A stretch of DNA of 64,000 nt, from the NCBI GenBank assembly GCA_963556495.2, contig OY747703.1, forward strand, positions 34,149,296 to 34,213,295. Reading direction: 5' to 3'. The notes under the pieces were generated by a model that saw nothing but the letters and a program-made list of their open reading frames with translations, did not search any database and had not been told where the DNA came from. Shown here in pieces: positions 1-10,935 of this stretch. A program made the translations under genes and the position numbers. The stretch is from Valencia hispanica (lineage: Eukaryota > Chordata > Actinopteri > Cyprinodontiformes > Valenciidae). Position 1 is the first letter of the stretch. Each line of letters opens with the position of its first letter.

Positions 1-209
1 TTTCCGTTTAAGCTGAATCAGCACTCTTTCTGCTCCTCCTCCCCTGTGATTAAAGCTCCTCACTCCTGTCAACTAAAGGAAAACCAGCTTGGGCTCCCGC
101 TCTGGCCACAAAACACAATGATTACGCTGCTGTTTCTCTGAGGCCGGGTTTGTCCTTCACTTTTGCACCTTGTGAAAAATGTACATGTCAATAGGGTTGT
201 ACAGAGCCT

Positions 210-1480
210 CGCAGAAATATTTAGACCCAGAGTAATTTCCTCATTTTGTCTATTTTGAATTTTTTGGGTATTTAAAAAATATATTTTATGAAAACACAAA
301 GTATAAAGGAAATCATTCATGTCTTTCAGTTTATTTTTTACAAATAGTGTAACGTTTACTTTTTTTGGGGTATATCTTGACTAACTTTGCGTATCTAAAG
401 AGCCCATTCTCCTTAACTCAGACTCAGTCAGATTAGATGGATAGCATCTGTGGTCAGGAATTTTTATGTTTGACTGCAGATACTGAATTGGATTTATTTA
501 AGGATTTTGACTGGAAACTTATAACAAATTAAGATTCTTTGATCTAAACCATTTCACTGACACTGTATGTTTTGGGTCGTTGTCTTGGGGGAAGGTGAAC
601 CACCATCATTTGCATGTTAGTGAAATTAACCTCTAAAAATTGAATTTACCTCAAATTTTGCTTTTAACTTGATTTATTTTATTTTATTTGAGCTCAGACT
701 TTTTACCCTGAAAGTATCTCTGGGTGATTTTCTAAAGATTGGATAAATCAGTCTCAGACATTTTTCGGCAAGAAAGTTTAACTACTTCTCCATGAGCCTC
801 TTGGCTGCTACCCGCTGCATGCTTTCTTAGCATGAGGGGTGGCTGTAAAGTTAACGACTCAATGTAATCAACAGTCCATTGTCTACATGCTCATCCAGGA
901 TGAATCAGTGACTTGATGCCATAGGCTGGGTTTTCTTAGATAACTTTTTTTAACTAATATGAGTAATAGACAACTTGACTGATGTTTGATAAGCAGGATC
1001 AAATTGGAATTCATGTAACGGACTTAGAATCTGCCTTTATGACTCGACTGAAATGGCTTGTTTTGTAAAGTGCCTCAACACAATATTTCTTGACACAATA
1101 ATTGCTGCTATATATATATATATATATATATATACATACTGAAACAAATTGAATTACATTCTCAGATTAATTAATAGGTAAAAAGCAATACTCCTATTTC
1201 TGGACAATAGATTGCAATTTATATACTAATTAGGTGACTTCTAATGACTTCTAAATGCATTTGTTTACACCGCATTTTATTTAGGGGTTTTGCAGTAAAA
1301 GGAATAGAACAATGCATCTCACAATTTTCAGATTTTTTAAGGTATCTTTTTGCCTCCACTTTGTGTTCATCGTTCACATAAAAGATGAACATTAAATCCT
1401 AATAAAATACGTTGGCAATTGTGGTTGTAATGCGACAAAATGTGAAAAAGTTCAACGGTTAAAAATCCTTTTGTGGAAGA
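210..1480 (-). mobile_element. Decayed Tc1-like element interrupted by an L2-type tail
   Basis: Segments at about 210-350, 360-625, 785-815 and 1220-1480 match, in order, a Tc1-like family that is widespread in fish and that also gives the copy at 57.2-58.1 kb. Examples are TTTGATCTAAACCA, GGGTCGTTGTC, GCCTCTTGGCTGCT and GCATTTTATTTAGGGG. The transposase would be antisense to the plus strand but is reduced to fragments. Between about 816 and 1115 the sequence switches to an L2-like 3' tail, which looks like a later insertion. The element ends about 100 bp from npnt exon 3. Confidence 0.65.
816..1115 (+). mobile_element. Degenerate L2 LINE 3' tail
   Basis: Resembles the better-preserved tail at about 27.98-28.2 kb: GCTGCATGCTTTCTTAGCATGAGGG, then GTAACGACTCAATGTAATC-like text and TTTTGTAAAGTGCCTCAACA. 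No coding sequence remains. A TA microsatellite (1109-1134) directly follows. Confidence 0.45.
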
Positions 1481-1583
1481 ACACCTTTGCTATTAACTTC
1501 GAGGTGTAAATTTCCCTTTCAATGCCCTGTTAGGAATAAAACAATTAGCACGGGATTCGTCATAGCAACCTGTGACAACTCAC

Positions 1584-1676
1584 CTTGATTGCAGGTCTTG
1601 CCGGTGAAACCTGGATGACACTTGCACTTGTTAGGTCCCACGCACTCGCCATGCTTACAGCCAGGCTGGCACACAG
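1584..1676 (-). CDS. npnt: nephronectin coding exon 3 (first EGF-like repeat)
   Basis: This 93-nt minus-strand exon has the acceptor TCTAAACAG before CTGTGTGCC and the donor CAAG then GTGAGTTG. Continuing the frame from exon 2 it encodes [23 protein letters not shown] and FTGKTCNQ. Six cysteines have EGF-like spacing (C..C..C.....C.C........C). The exon ends after the first base of a codon expected to be Asp (the CNQ-D junction of the family). The next exon, a calcium-binding EGF repeat, is not visible in 1-1583, so the gene continues beyond the left edge. The signature [11 protein letters not shown] is shared with EGFL6, but the upstream exons settle the identity as npnt. Confidence 0.96.
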
Positions 1677-2905
1677 CTGTTTAGAGAGGATTCAGAGAAG
1701 ACGAGAAAGATCAGTGCAGTCCCGACAGATAATTTGTTCCAGATAAGGTTGGAAAAGCACATAGTCCCTCTGCTTTTCAACTTCCACAACCCGTCCAACT
1801 TTTAATGATCTGTTTACACCACATTGCATCTATAATAAAGCAGCACCATGCCTTATTCATAGAGGAAATGTGCTTGATTGGTTTCTTTTTGTGTGATGAT
1901 GATGTTATAATTTTACCGATTGGAATGGGGAAATCATTTTCATTCTAATTAAAAGTACATGCTAGATTTTCTAGCTGTACATGATCTTGAAAAAATAAAT
2001 TATCTCTCGCTGCAGTTGATAAGCGAGAAGTTTGACCTTTTAACACCAAATAACATATTAATTTGTTTATTTATAACCCATCACTGATATTTACACTGCC
2101 AAAGAGCTAACAATAAATCACATAGGAGGATATTTGAATATGAGACTGAAGCTGAAACAATGAAAGCAGCCAAATAGAAGCTTTTAATTAGTTCCTCGGT
2201 AAAGAGCTGCCCTCCAAATTTTACACTGTGCGTGGAAGTTGATAATTTGAGTCTGAACAAAGATGAAGCCTTACAGCTTCACTGATTCAGTGTTCGATCT
2301 TAGGGAGCTGGAGGCCTGCCCTGCTTATCTGTCTGGACTCAGCATTTGCTGCTGAGCACGTCTGATAGAGCCAAGTGGTACTAATTTTCATTAAAAAGCT
2401 CCATTAATTATGTCATAAAAGGCAGCAATGAGAGGATTTAATTGTCCCTGTTGTAAAAGAGTCCGTACATATTAATGTGAGTGAGAGAGGAAGAAACTGT
2501 GGTGAAATCGGTTGGACTTTCTGTGTTTCAATGCAGCAACAGAATTTCCTGCTGATGCTCTTCAATATCACAAGCAGGTGTTAAAATCAATGTGGTACAT
2601 GCATATTTTATGTTTTGTATCTTTTTTCTTGTGTGCATCAGGAGGACCTTCAGGGTTGCACCACTTAGAAATTTCCATTCAGCTGAAGCAGATGCTCAGA
2701 ATTCAGAGTGCCATGTTTAAAACGATCAATGGCTTTTGTTGATGTGTTTTACTTCAGGGGGAACAACCACACCAATTAAACAAAATGTTTTTTTAACTCT
2801 TTGTAAAGCTCCACGACTGACATTTCTGAAAAATAACATTTATAAACAGAACTTCAACAGACTATGAAGTAAAAGCAGCAGTTTATGAGCTTTTTTTGCT
2901 TTAAT
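1677..2905. other. npnt intron 2, no feature recognised
   Basis: AT-rich single-copy-looking sequence. Two short AT-core stretches with several ATTA motifs occur at about 2385-2450. No repeat, RNA gene or coding segment seen. Confidence 0.6.
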
Positions 2906-2909
2906 CTTT

Positions 2910-3045
2910 TCAACCCTGCGATGGACTGGCGACCTGTCCAGGGTGTACCCCGCCTCTCGCCCCGTGACTGCTGGAGATAGCCACCAGCCCCCCCGCAACC
3001 CTGCATAGGATGGACGGGTACAGATAAAGGATGAATGGATGGAAT
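2910..3045 (+). repeat. Short fragment of an abundant fish SINE-like repeat (3' part)
   Basis: Contains CCTGCGATGGACTGG, CGACCTGTCCAGGGTGTACC and GACGGGTACAGATAAAGG followed by ATGAATGGATGG, the typical 3' part of a very common fish dispersed repeat. Relatives in this window lie at about 6405-6620, 25500-25625, 33765-33895 and 34596-34880. Confidence 0.65.
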
Positions 3046-3295
3046 CTTTTCAACCAATTTGTTTGAAAAACTGAATTAACTTAAGAGACTAAAAGCATTT
3101 TTAATTTGAGGGTGTAAATCATTTAAATTATACATAAATTGTCATTTAAACAAAAGCGATCAACAGGGACTGACTGCAAGCAGCAGCAGCAACAGCAGCT
3201 TTGGATTTCCCATTTCAGTCACTTTTGATCTTTACTGGTTGGTGTCTAGTTTAAGAGGAAACAAAAACAAAAAAAATTCACTGTTTTGCGAAATT

Positions 3296-3530
3296 CAGAA
3301 AACTTTATTTATCCTACATGGGGCAATTCAGTTTGTTAATCTCAACCCCAATAATAAATTATAAAAACAATAAAAGTTCAATCACTCACAATCCTACACA
3401 CACACACATAAAAAACATATGCCATTGTAGCAGCATGTAATAATAATAATAATAAACTTTATTACAGACTCACAGGTCCAAATAAGAAACAAGACAGTAC
3501 ACACAATACAATAAATATATGTATTATCAC
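3296..3530 (-). repeat. LINE/SINE 3'-tail fragments with an AAT microsatellite
   Basis: 3296-3340 reads AAACTTTATTTATCC then TACATGGGGCAATTC, the reverse of a common fish retroposon tail. 3435-3470 has (TAA)n followed by AACTTTATTAC. A similar tail recurs at 46583-46620. Too short to assign a family. Confidence 0.4.
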
Positions 3531-3556
3531 TATGTGTAAAAATATTTCCTTTCATG

Positions 3557-4006
3557 TAGTGGTGGGCGATATAAAAAGTATAGGTAGAAATGATATAAAT
3601 TTAGCCAAAGGTAGAGATTTTGACCATACCGGCCTACCGCGATTGCGCATTTTGCAGGTTTATTTTTGTGTGGTATTAAATTTATAAAAAAGTAACCAGG
3701 AAAGCGGGCAATTTTGTACTTTGTGTGTGTGTGTGTGGGGGGGGGGTTGAAACAACATTTAGCTTTTAATTTATTTAAAATATCTTAATCTTTATGTTGT
3801 GATAATTTTTGTGCTGCACTTCTTGGAAAAAAGATTTAAAATTTTTTTTTTAACTTTTTTGAAGTTGTTTTGCTGTAATGTAAGTGAGAATGTTCATAAA
3901 CATTTTGACATATATAAACAAAAGTATATATCGCAATAGATATTGTTACCGCACCTGCTTTAGATTATATCGCAATATAGATTTGAGGCTATATCGCCCA
4001 GCCCTA
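3557..4006. mobile_element. hAT-type MITE with 8-bp target duplication
   Basis: A 450-bp element with terminal inverted repeats TAGTGGTGGGCGATAT (left) and ATATCGCCCAGCCCTA (right). It is flanked by CTTTCATG (3549-3556) and CTGTCATG (4007-4014), an 8-bp target duplication with one mismatch. The TAGGGCTGGGCGATAT end is common among fish hAT-like non-autonomous elements. Inside are repeats of TATATCGCAATA and a TG/G microsatellite (3721-3746). No coding capacity. Confidence 0.82.
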
Positions 4007-4014
4007 CTGTCATG

Positions 4015-5403
4015 CTTATTTTAAGGTAGCGTAAGATTCAGAACAGTTGTATCGTATAATTTTTTTTTACATATTGGTACTGGTCCAATAAGTAAAAGGA
4101 TATTAATGGTCAATGTTTATTTCCATCTGGTTGCTGTTTGTGTATATGTTTCGTGAAGAGGAGGGGTAGGAGGTAGAAAGGGTAGGGAAATGGACCAGAA
4201 CCTTCTAAAAACAACATGTGAAGTCAAGTCCGATGCTAGAACCGGACTCTGTAAGAAAAAGAACAGTCATAAGCATGTTTGCTTTTCCACAGCAAACAGA
4301 ACCCCCATGGAGGCATGTCACTTTCTTAAATTGTTTTTTTTTTTTCACTCTTCCACTATGGAAAGTTTATATACAAAATTCACAGCATTTGTCAGTTCCA
4401 GTTTAATTTGTGTCTTCATCAATTTCGTACTTATACAGAACAGTTTTGTTCAAATCTACAAACCTGCAAACATATCATTGTGTTTCCATGTATTTAACCA
4501 TTGCTTATTATTTTACTAATCCCACTGCTGGATTATTAATCAACAAACTAGGTATGACAATTTGTTTGTAGTAGACTATAATGGAATATAGAAAATTACT
4601 TACATCTATGGGTAAAAGGGATACACAGAAACATTTGGTGGTAGACAGCTCCTTTTTTATACTTTTTCAAAAACAACACATTGAAGCTGATGGATGGGAA
4701 CACACCACAGTTCACACAACAGCTATGATAAATAACTCTAATGAAGTCAACATCGAGATCGTTGAGGTTGGCATGGGTGTTGTTTGTTAGCATAAAGTTT
4801 CTCTGGTACAATATATCATGGAAGCTATTAGCATCTGTTTCTCTATTTGGTGGAAGCGGTTCTCCATTTAGCCACAAACAAAACAGATGCAGAATTAGAT
4901 GAAAAAATTATTTAATAAATTTTTTCTTTTTATTATGTTAATAATTTTTTTTAATCATTACTTGGTTGTTTTTTTAAATCATTTTTGCAAATTAAGTAAT
5001 TTGGCCAAGTTGTGTATTTTGGGGTGAATGTCTCTTTTTCATCAAATCTTTCATATGCTTTTTAAGCTAAACATCAGTGACCCCTCTGTATTTTTTTAAT
5101 GTACTGTAAATTTACTAGTTTTTATATATGGGATAGTAAAGGTCTTTTGTGAAAAAAAACGAGAGACTATAGTAGCTAAAACTAACATTTAGGAGTTAAA
5201 ATTCAGAAAATACCTGACTGGTTTTGAAGTATACTAAACATATGATTTTATAGGAGTCCTAACACATTTTTTTGTTTCCAGGGGGACCTGGATGGAGCAC
5301 AAATTGAAGAGACCATCAACACATTGTAAAAAAAATTGTTGGACCAAAAAGTTGAACAAACCTAAAAAATTAAGGCAACCAGCTGCAAAGCTTTTATGAG
5401 TAA
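4015..5403. other. npnt intron 2, nothing recognised
   Basis: AT-rich with several homopolymer T/A runs. Short ORFs at 4190-4520 and 4581-4877 have no recognisable protein features. Confidence 0.55.
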
Positions 5404-6420
5404 ACCCAACGAAGGGTTCTGGTGTTGTGTGAACCATAATTAAGAAATTAACTCAAAGATTAATCCAAAGCTGAACAAATTTAAAATAGCTTTTCAGTTC
5501 TACTTCTTTCTTTGAGTTAAAACAACCCATGTTAAGTTGAAAATACCTATGGAGAAGTTGAGCTAACCTATGTACATATTTTTCTTCAACTCACTGGAAT
5601 GTGTAAATGCAATCCAAAGTCTTAGGTTTACCCAGCTGGTTTCTCAACTGGTCAGTTAGACATAGTTGAATGGTAAATGGACTGAACTTGGAGTTAACTG
5701 CCTTGCCCAGGGGTACATCAACATGTGGCAGGTGGAAGCTGGAATCGAACCTACAACCTTTAAGTCAACTACTCTACCCACTGAGCCACAATAGCACAAA
5801 GAATAAACAAAAGATTTTGTTCTTTGTTTGTGTGACCTAAAGTCTTTTGTTTTTCCTTCATTTATGTTCATATTTGCAATTTTAAATTGACATTTGTTAT
5901 CGCTGTAATTGTATACAAAATGGATCAGGGTGTGTTTGCAAATGTATTGCGAAGCAACACAAAAATATTGAGTTAATTGCGAGATAACAGAATAAGAAAA
6001 AAATCTACAAAGTTCCCTATAATTGTGGTTTGGTAGGTAGAGTAGTTGGCTTGTAATCACAGGATTGTTGATGTGACAGGCATCATTTGAGAGTGTGAAT
6101 GGGTGGATGCAGCTCCGCTGTAAAGCAATTTAAGTGGTCAGTATGACTAGAAAAGCTATATAAATTCAGTCATTTACCATTCAAGCTTGTCCAACTGACC
6201 AGTTGACAAACCAGCTGGACAAACTTAAGACTTTAGGTCACATTTACTCATACCATTGTATGTATGTGTCTCCCTAGGTATTTTCAAGGATACATGGGTT
6301 GTTTCAACTCAGAAAAAGGAGTAGAACTGAATACGTATTTTAAATTTGTTCAGCTTTGGATTAATCTTCGAGTTAACTTCTTAATTATGGTTCCCACAAC
6401 ACCAGAACCCTGCGTTGGAC
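5404..6420. mobile_element. Palindromic MITE (about 1 kb) with internal tRNA-like boxes
   Basis: The arms at about 5404-5665 and 6175-6420 are inverted copies of each other (by eye about 85 percent identical, starting with GGTTCTGGTGTTGTG). Within them lies a second, nested element bounded by TTGAATGGTAAATGGACTG (about 5662) and its complement (about 6165-6186). In its left half, read on the minus strand, GTGGCTCAGTGGGTAGAG (A box) and GGTTCGATTCC (B box, about 5745-5793) resemble tRNA promoter elements. The right half has a diverged partner near 6028-6055. It is therefore either a MITE nested in another MITE or one composite foldback element. Confidence 0.7.
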
Positions 6421-6620
6421 TGGTGACCTGTCCAGGGAGTACCCCGTCTCTCACCCGATGATAGACAAATGCTCTTTAATTCTTACAACAGTGATTGAGC
6501 CACCTCATACGTCTAACTAGCCCAACCCCCTGCACCCCACCGCTCCCTGGAGATGAAATAGGGCAATTCTTCATGGCACCTCACACATGGGGCTTAATAT
6601 GGAAGTGAATGAATGAAATC
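6405..6620 (+). repeat. SINE-like repeat fragment
   Basis: CCCTGCGTTGGACTGG, GACCTGTCCAGGGAGTACC and a GAATGAATG tail match the abundant repeat described at 2910-3045, with the middle diverged. It abuts the right arm of the palindromic MITE. Confidence 0.55.
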
Positions 6621-8479
6621 CCTTCCAGGATTCCTTTGTTTAGAATCTTTTCATTGAATTCAGTACGTAAGGCATCTATTGAAATGTTCCACAATCATAA
6701 GTTTGTATGCTGAATTAAGGTGAATTAATTGAAGTAAAAATGAAGCAGAATAATTTTACACTCAGTTTAGAATATCTATCTTAATAGAAAAACTGCTTAG
6801 TAGAAAAAAAACCTTAAATGCACAGGTGTGGTATTAAACTTCAATAAACACATTGTGTCAAAACATTAACCTTATGGAATCATTACATTGGCACAATCAA
6901 ACTTAACCTTAAAGCAACTGATATAATAGTATGGTTGGGAAGTATTATTGTTGAATATGGCTTATATGACTGTCGAGCCTGTATCCCTTCTGTCATCATG
7001 ACGCTTCAGCATTTCATCCACAAGTGTCTAAAATAGTATGGGCATCGAGGGTAGTGAGGGTTCATCTAATGACCAAAGTTATTATTAGCATGACTCCAGA
7101 TGGAAATAAATAGGACAGTATTTACTCTCAATGAAACAGTCCTTTGCAGTGTACATTTTGAAGTTTTTAAAATGTGCACAAAGATAATGTAATGATAAAA
7201 TATCAATACAATTAAAATTGTTGCCAGAGCCTTCACTAAGCCGTTTGTATTTACAATTTTTAAATTCAAAACATACAGTCACAATACATTTTCCTTTGCC
7301 ATTTTAAATGTTTACCAAAGCAAATTCACAATATCTCAACCTTAATTTCTATAAATTGCCATTCAGTGCTTGATATGTAAAGCCCCCTTTTAGCACTCAC
7401 AGACACACACTTACATTATTAGAACTGAGAAAGAAGCATTGTATGATTGTTAAAACCAAATTCAAAGGCCCAAGGGGATGAGAAGAGTACTTAAACTGGA
7501 GTAGATAACATCTTTAGACTCATTCAACTTTACTGAGCAATGTAATCAAATAGAATGAAGGCATTGTTAAGTCACTTTGAGAGGTTAGTGGAAAAAGCCT
7601 GGATGTCTACACACTGTGCATTAAGAGCCTACAGTTACAAATTAAAAACGGACTAATTTTCAGACACAAATGAAAAGAGCTTTCTGTAGGAAACATTAGT
7701 TTGTCCGACCTTGGCTTGGTTCAAACATAACAGCAAAGAAGCAACTGATGTTTTAGTTAGACTACTACCCTGTGAAGTACTTTTGGCTAATTTTGACTTG
7801 CCTACATGGTGGAAGGATTTGATTAAACATCAACAGGCTTTACTTCAGAAGGCATTTTCTAGCCTCTGTTCTGCCAGATAGCTCAGGGAAATGTCCAGTG
7901 CTTCTTAACCACAGTAAAGGATGAGAAGCACTAAAAATGGTCATGCCAGCAGAAAGATCAAACGCAGCAAGTGGGACCCCAGTTTCTTGAACATGCTTAT
8001 AACATTTGGGCTGAAAACTCCCTCTTCATCAGATTTTCACTTGAACAAACAAGATAATAACACCAGTATTAATCAAGACTCAGATTTAAATGGTTTGTTC
8101 CTGATTTCTTCATGATAAAACATGAATTTGTTGGAAGAGACTGATCATGTGTTGTGTTCATGATACGAGACATGATTTCTTCAACATATGATAGGAATTC
8201 TTACAGTGAAGATTAAAAGTCTACAAACAAGATTGCAGGTTTTTTGTTTAAAAAAAGAGAGAAGAATGTGAATCATTTCAGACTTTTTTTTACCATTAAG
8301 GGTGGTCTTTATCTGCAATAGTCTGGTTGCATAGGTGTGCACACCTTCTTATTCCTGGGGATATGACTGGGTTAAACTTTTTTATCATTTTGTCACATTA
8401 AAAGCTATGGTCCACAGAGAACTTTCTCAGAGCTTGAATGTAAACATAATAAAAGATAACTGTAGATTTCAGGAGAAAC
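6621..8479. other. npnt intron 2, nothing recognised
   Basis: AT-rich intronic sequence. 8280-8400 (GTGTGCACACC region) has the look of a degraded DNA-transposon end but cannot be assigned. Confidence 0.5.
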
Positions 8480-9080
8480 ATGGTTAGATCAAATACTGTT
8501 TCCATCATGAGAGAAGATGTGGAGCTGGTGGAAGAGAATAAATACCTCTGTCTCTTCACCAGGACAACAGACTGGACTAGAGACTCAACAGTGAAGCCAT
8601 CTACAAGAAGCGACAGAGCAGATTGCACTTCTTGAGGAAGCTTAGATCCTTCAAGGTTTGCAGCAAGATGCTGTGGATCTTCTACAAGTCTGTTGTGAAA
8701 AGTTTAATCTCTTTGGCCATCATATGTTGGGGTAGCAGCATCACAGGCAGGGACTTCAAAGGCTCAAAAACCTGCTAAAGAAGCCAGTTGTATTCCGGGG
8801 ACTACTCTCAAAGATCTGGAGAATACTGTGTAAAGAAGGATTCTTCATAAAATTAAGAAAATTACGGGCAATCCTGAACATCCTCTTCATGAGACTATTA
8901 TACAGCGTCATCAGTCAGAGACTTCTTCACACTTGCTGTAATACAGACCACTAGAGGAGATCATTCCTACCCATAGACATCAGCATCTAGAACAACCCTT
9001 GGAAGAAAATTGTACAAAAGGTACAAAAACATTATTTTCCCTCTGGTATTATTAAAGTACTTTTGAATTAAATTTAATTG
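8480..9080 (+). pseudogene. Degenerate LINE 3' end (CR1/Rex1/L2 group reverse transcriptase C-terminus)
   Basis: Across several frames the translation shows VEENKYLCL...DWTRDS, then KKRQSRLHFLRKLRSFK and SKMLWIFYKSVV...CWGSSI, the C-terminal region downstream of the polymerase motifs in this LINE group. Multiple frameshifts and stops are present. It ends in an AT-rich tail at about 9045-9090. Reverse-transcriptase catalytic motifs are absent, as expected for a 5'-truncated copy. Confidence 0.7.
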
Positions 9081-10804
9081 AGTTGAATTTAGCTTTTAAG
9101 GAATCTTAGTGTCAAAAGATATCAGTCAGTAGGAAGGTACAAAATAATTTTCCAGCCAATGCTGACGTAAAACCTTCAGGCTTCTGCTAGAAAGCTCAAG
9201 ACACAGAGGTACTTCATCTTTTTATATGACATCGATAAAAAAAAAAAAATTCTACATCAAAGATATTTAGACATTAAGACATTTTTATAGCTACGATGAT
9301 TATAACTTTTCAGTATAATCATGTAAAGTAAACTAAAAATTAAAATTATAAAATGTGAGACACTGGAAGCAATAATCTTTTTCACTTAATACAGTTTAAA
9401 ACTGTTCAAACTTTTAACTTATATTCTTGTCATGCAAAAGCTAGTATGATCAGCACCATTCTTTAATATATGCTGCATGAATACAGTAATTATACACATC
9501 ATGGTTTATGCTTTTAGGGTCGGGTTTAAATCCCAACAGGCTGACCAGATGAACAATTAAACATTAATAGGTCCCTTAAAAACAGTCATAATTTATGCTA
9601 GACAGGTTTTAAGTGAAATGTGACCTGCATAGTTTAATTTATTTGCATAGATCTGAGGCCAAAGAGATGTTGGCTGCTGCCAAGAGGAGTGAGGTGTTGC
9701 TTGGTGCTGCAAGGGGGGGAGTGGCGGGCTATAAATAAATGAGCAAGTGCATGATTCAGAGGATGTGTCCCCAGCATTGCATGTCTAGTTAGGTTATTGC
9801 AAAAAAAAAAATGTGTGAAGCTAACCTTGGGGCTGGCACCTTATCCCGACTACTCTGTGAGTTAAGGCGAAGAGAGCTGCAAAACAGGTAGCCATACACA
9901 GAAAAATGGGGGGTATGGTTTAGTCCTTGGGAACACACAACAAACAAGCAAACACAACGTTAAGAGAGCACATTCTGTTCCATTTATGCATAAGCAAACA
10001 TGCCTGGGAAAATAAACACACATGCATAGTTTGGAGTTCTGGAGTCACACATATCCCATGTTGTACCTCAAAAGGGGTCATTTAAAAACTAATAATCAAA
10101 GAGTTGATTAGGATTAGTGCTCAAAATGTCTGAACATTTCAATGACAGACGAAATAAATGAAAGCCGATGCAAAGCTGCTTTTTTTAGATGTTTGGGTGT
10201 AATATTATTCTGTGCACAAATTATTGCTCTTAAAGGTATCACCCTGGCCAAACCTAACATTTTTTCCAGTGATAATCTTTTTTTATGCCAAAACTCTGTT
10301 TTTAGAGTTTTTTGTTTGCTTGCTTTAAACTGGGCATAATAAAAACAAAGCTAACTCCAATGAACCCCTACAACACTGCAGCAAACACATCTAACACTGA
10401 AGGTAGAATTTTGTCTGTTAAATGCTACTTTCAAATAAGTTTGTTACAAACAATATATATTCTCAAAACAGAGTGAGGAAAACTACCTACTTATTTTGGT
10501 CAGAGAACTATGATTGTTGAGTAGTTTAAAAATTTGGATTATGTATAAACACTAAAAAAAAAAGAGTTATCTTATAAGGTGAAGTTTTACATAGCAAATA
10601 AATTCTCATAAAATGTATAGGTTATAGTTCTATTGTCCTATGTTAAGTTACATTAATATTAAAAACAATTTTGTAAATAAACCTATAAAACCTATAACAG
10701 ATCTATTATATTTAGGTTTTTGTGTGGCATGCTCACTGTTTTTAAAATCTTCATTTGTAGCCAGTATTTGCTGAACTAGAATACTGCCAAAATCATTAGA
10801 TGTG
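9081..10804. other. npnt intron 2, nothing recognised
   Basis: AT-rich. A short GC-richer patch with a G7 run is at about 9680-9730. No gene or repeat identified. Confidence 0.5.
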
Positions 10805-10935
10805 TTAAATTAACTGCACTTTTTTTCAGAGGCTTATTGTGGGTAAAGCAATTGTGACAGTTTCACTGTATGTGGATGACACAATTGCTTTTTTCCTGCA
10901 ATAAACCCAAATAAAGAGACTTTTATTAATTTTAC
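10805..10935. repeat. Imperfect palindrome, hairpin with a 12-bp perfect stem
   Basis: AAAGCAATTGTG at 10845-10856 pairs perfectly with CACAATTGCTTT at 10880-10891 across a 23-nt loop. The pairing extends imperfectly outward (TTATTG against CAATAA, GGG against CCC) to about 10831-10908. Weaker similarity reaches about 10805 and 10935. It could be a short MITE or a microRNA-like hairpin; no known microRNA is recognised. Confidence 0.4.

Noticed and set aside
4190..4520. 109-codon plus-strand ORF
   Set aside because: AT-rich low-complexity composition, no domain, no splice context, and a competing frame nearby.
5745..5795. Possible tRNA gene on the minus strand
   Set aside because: Good A and B boxes, but no full cloverleaf: acceptor and anticodon stems do not pair, and it lies inside a palindromic repeat.
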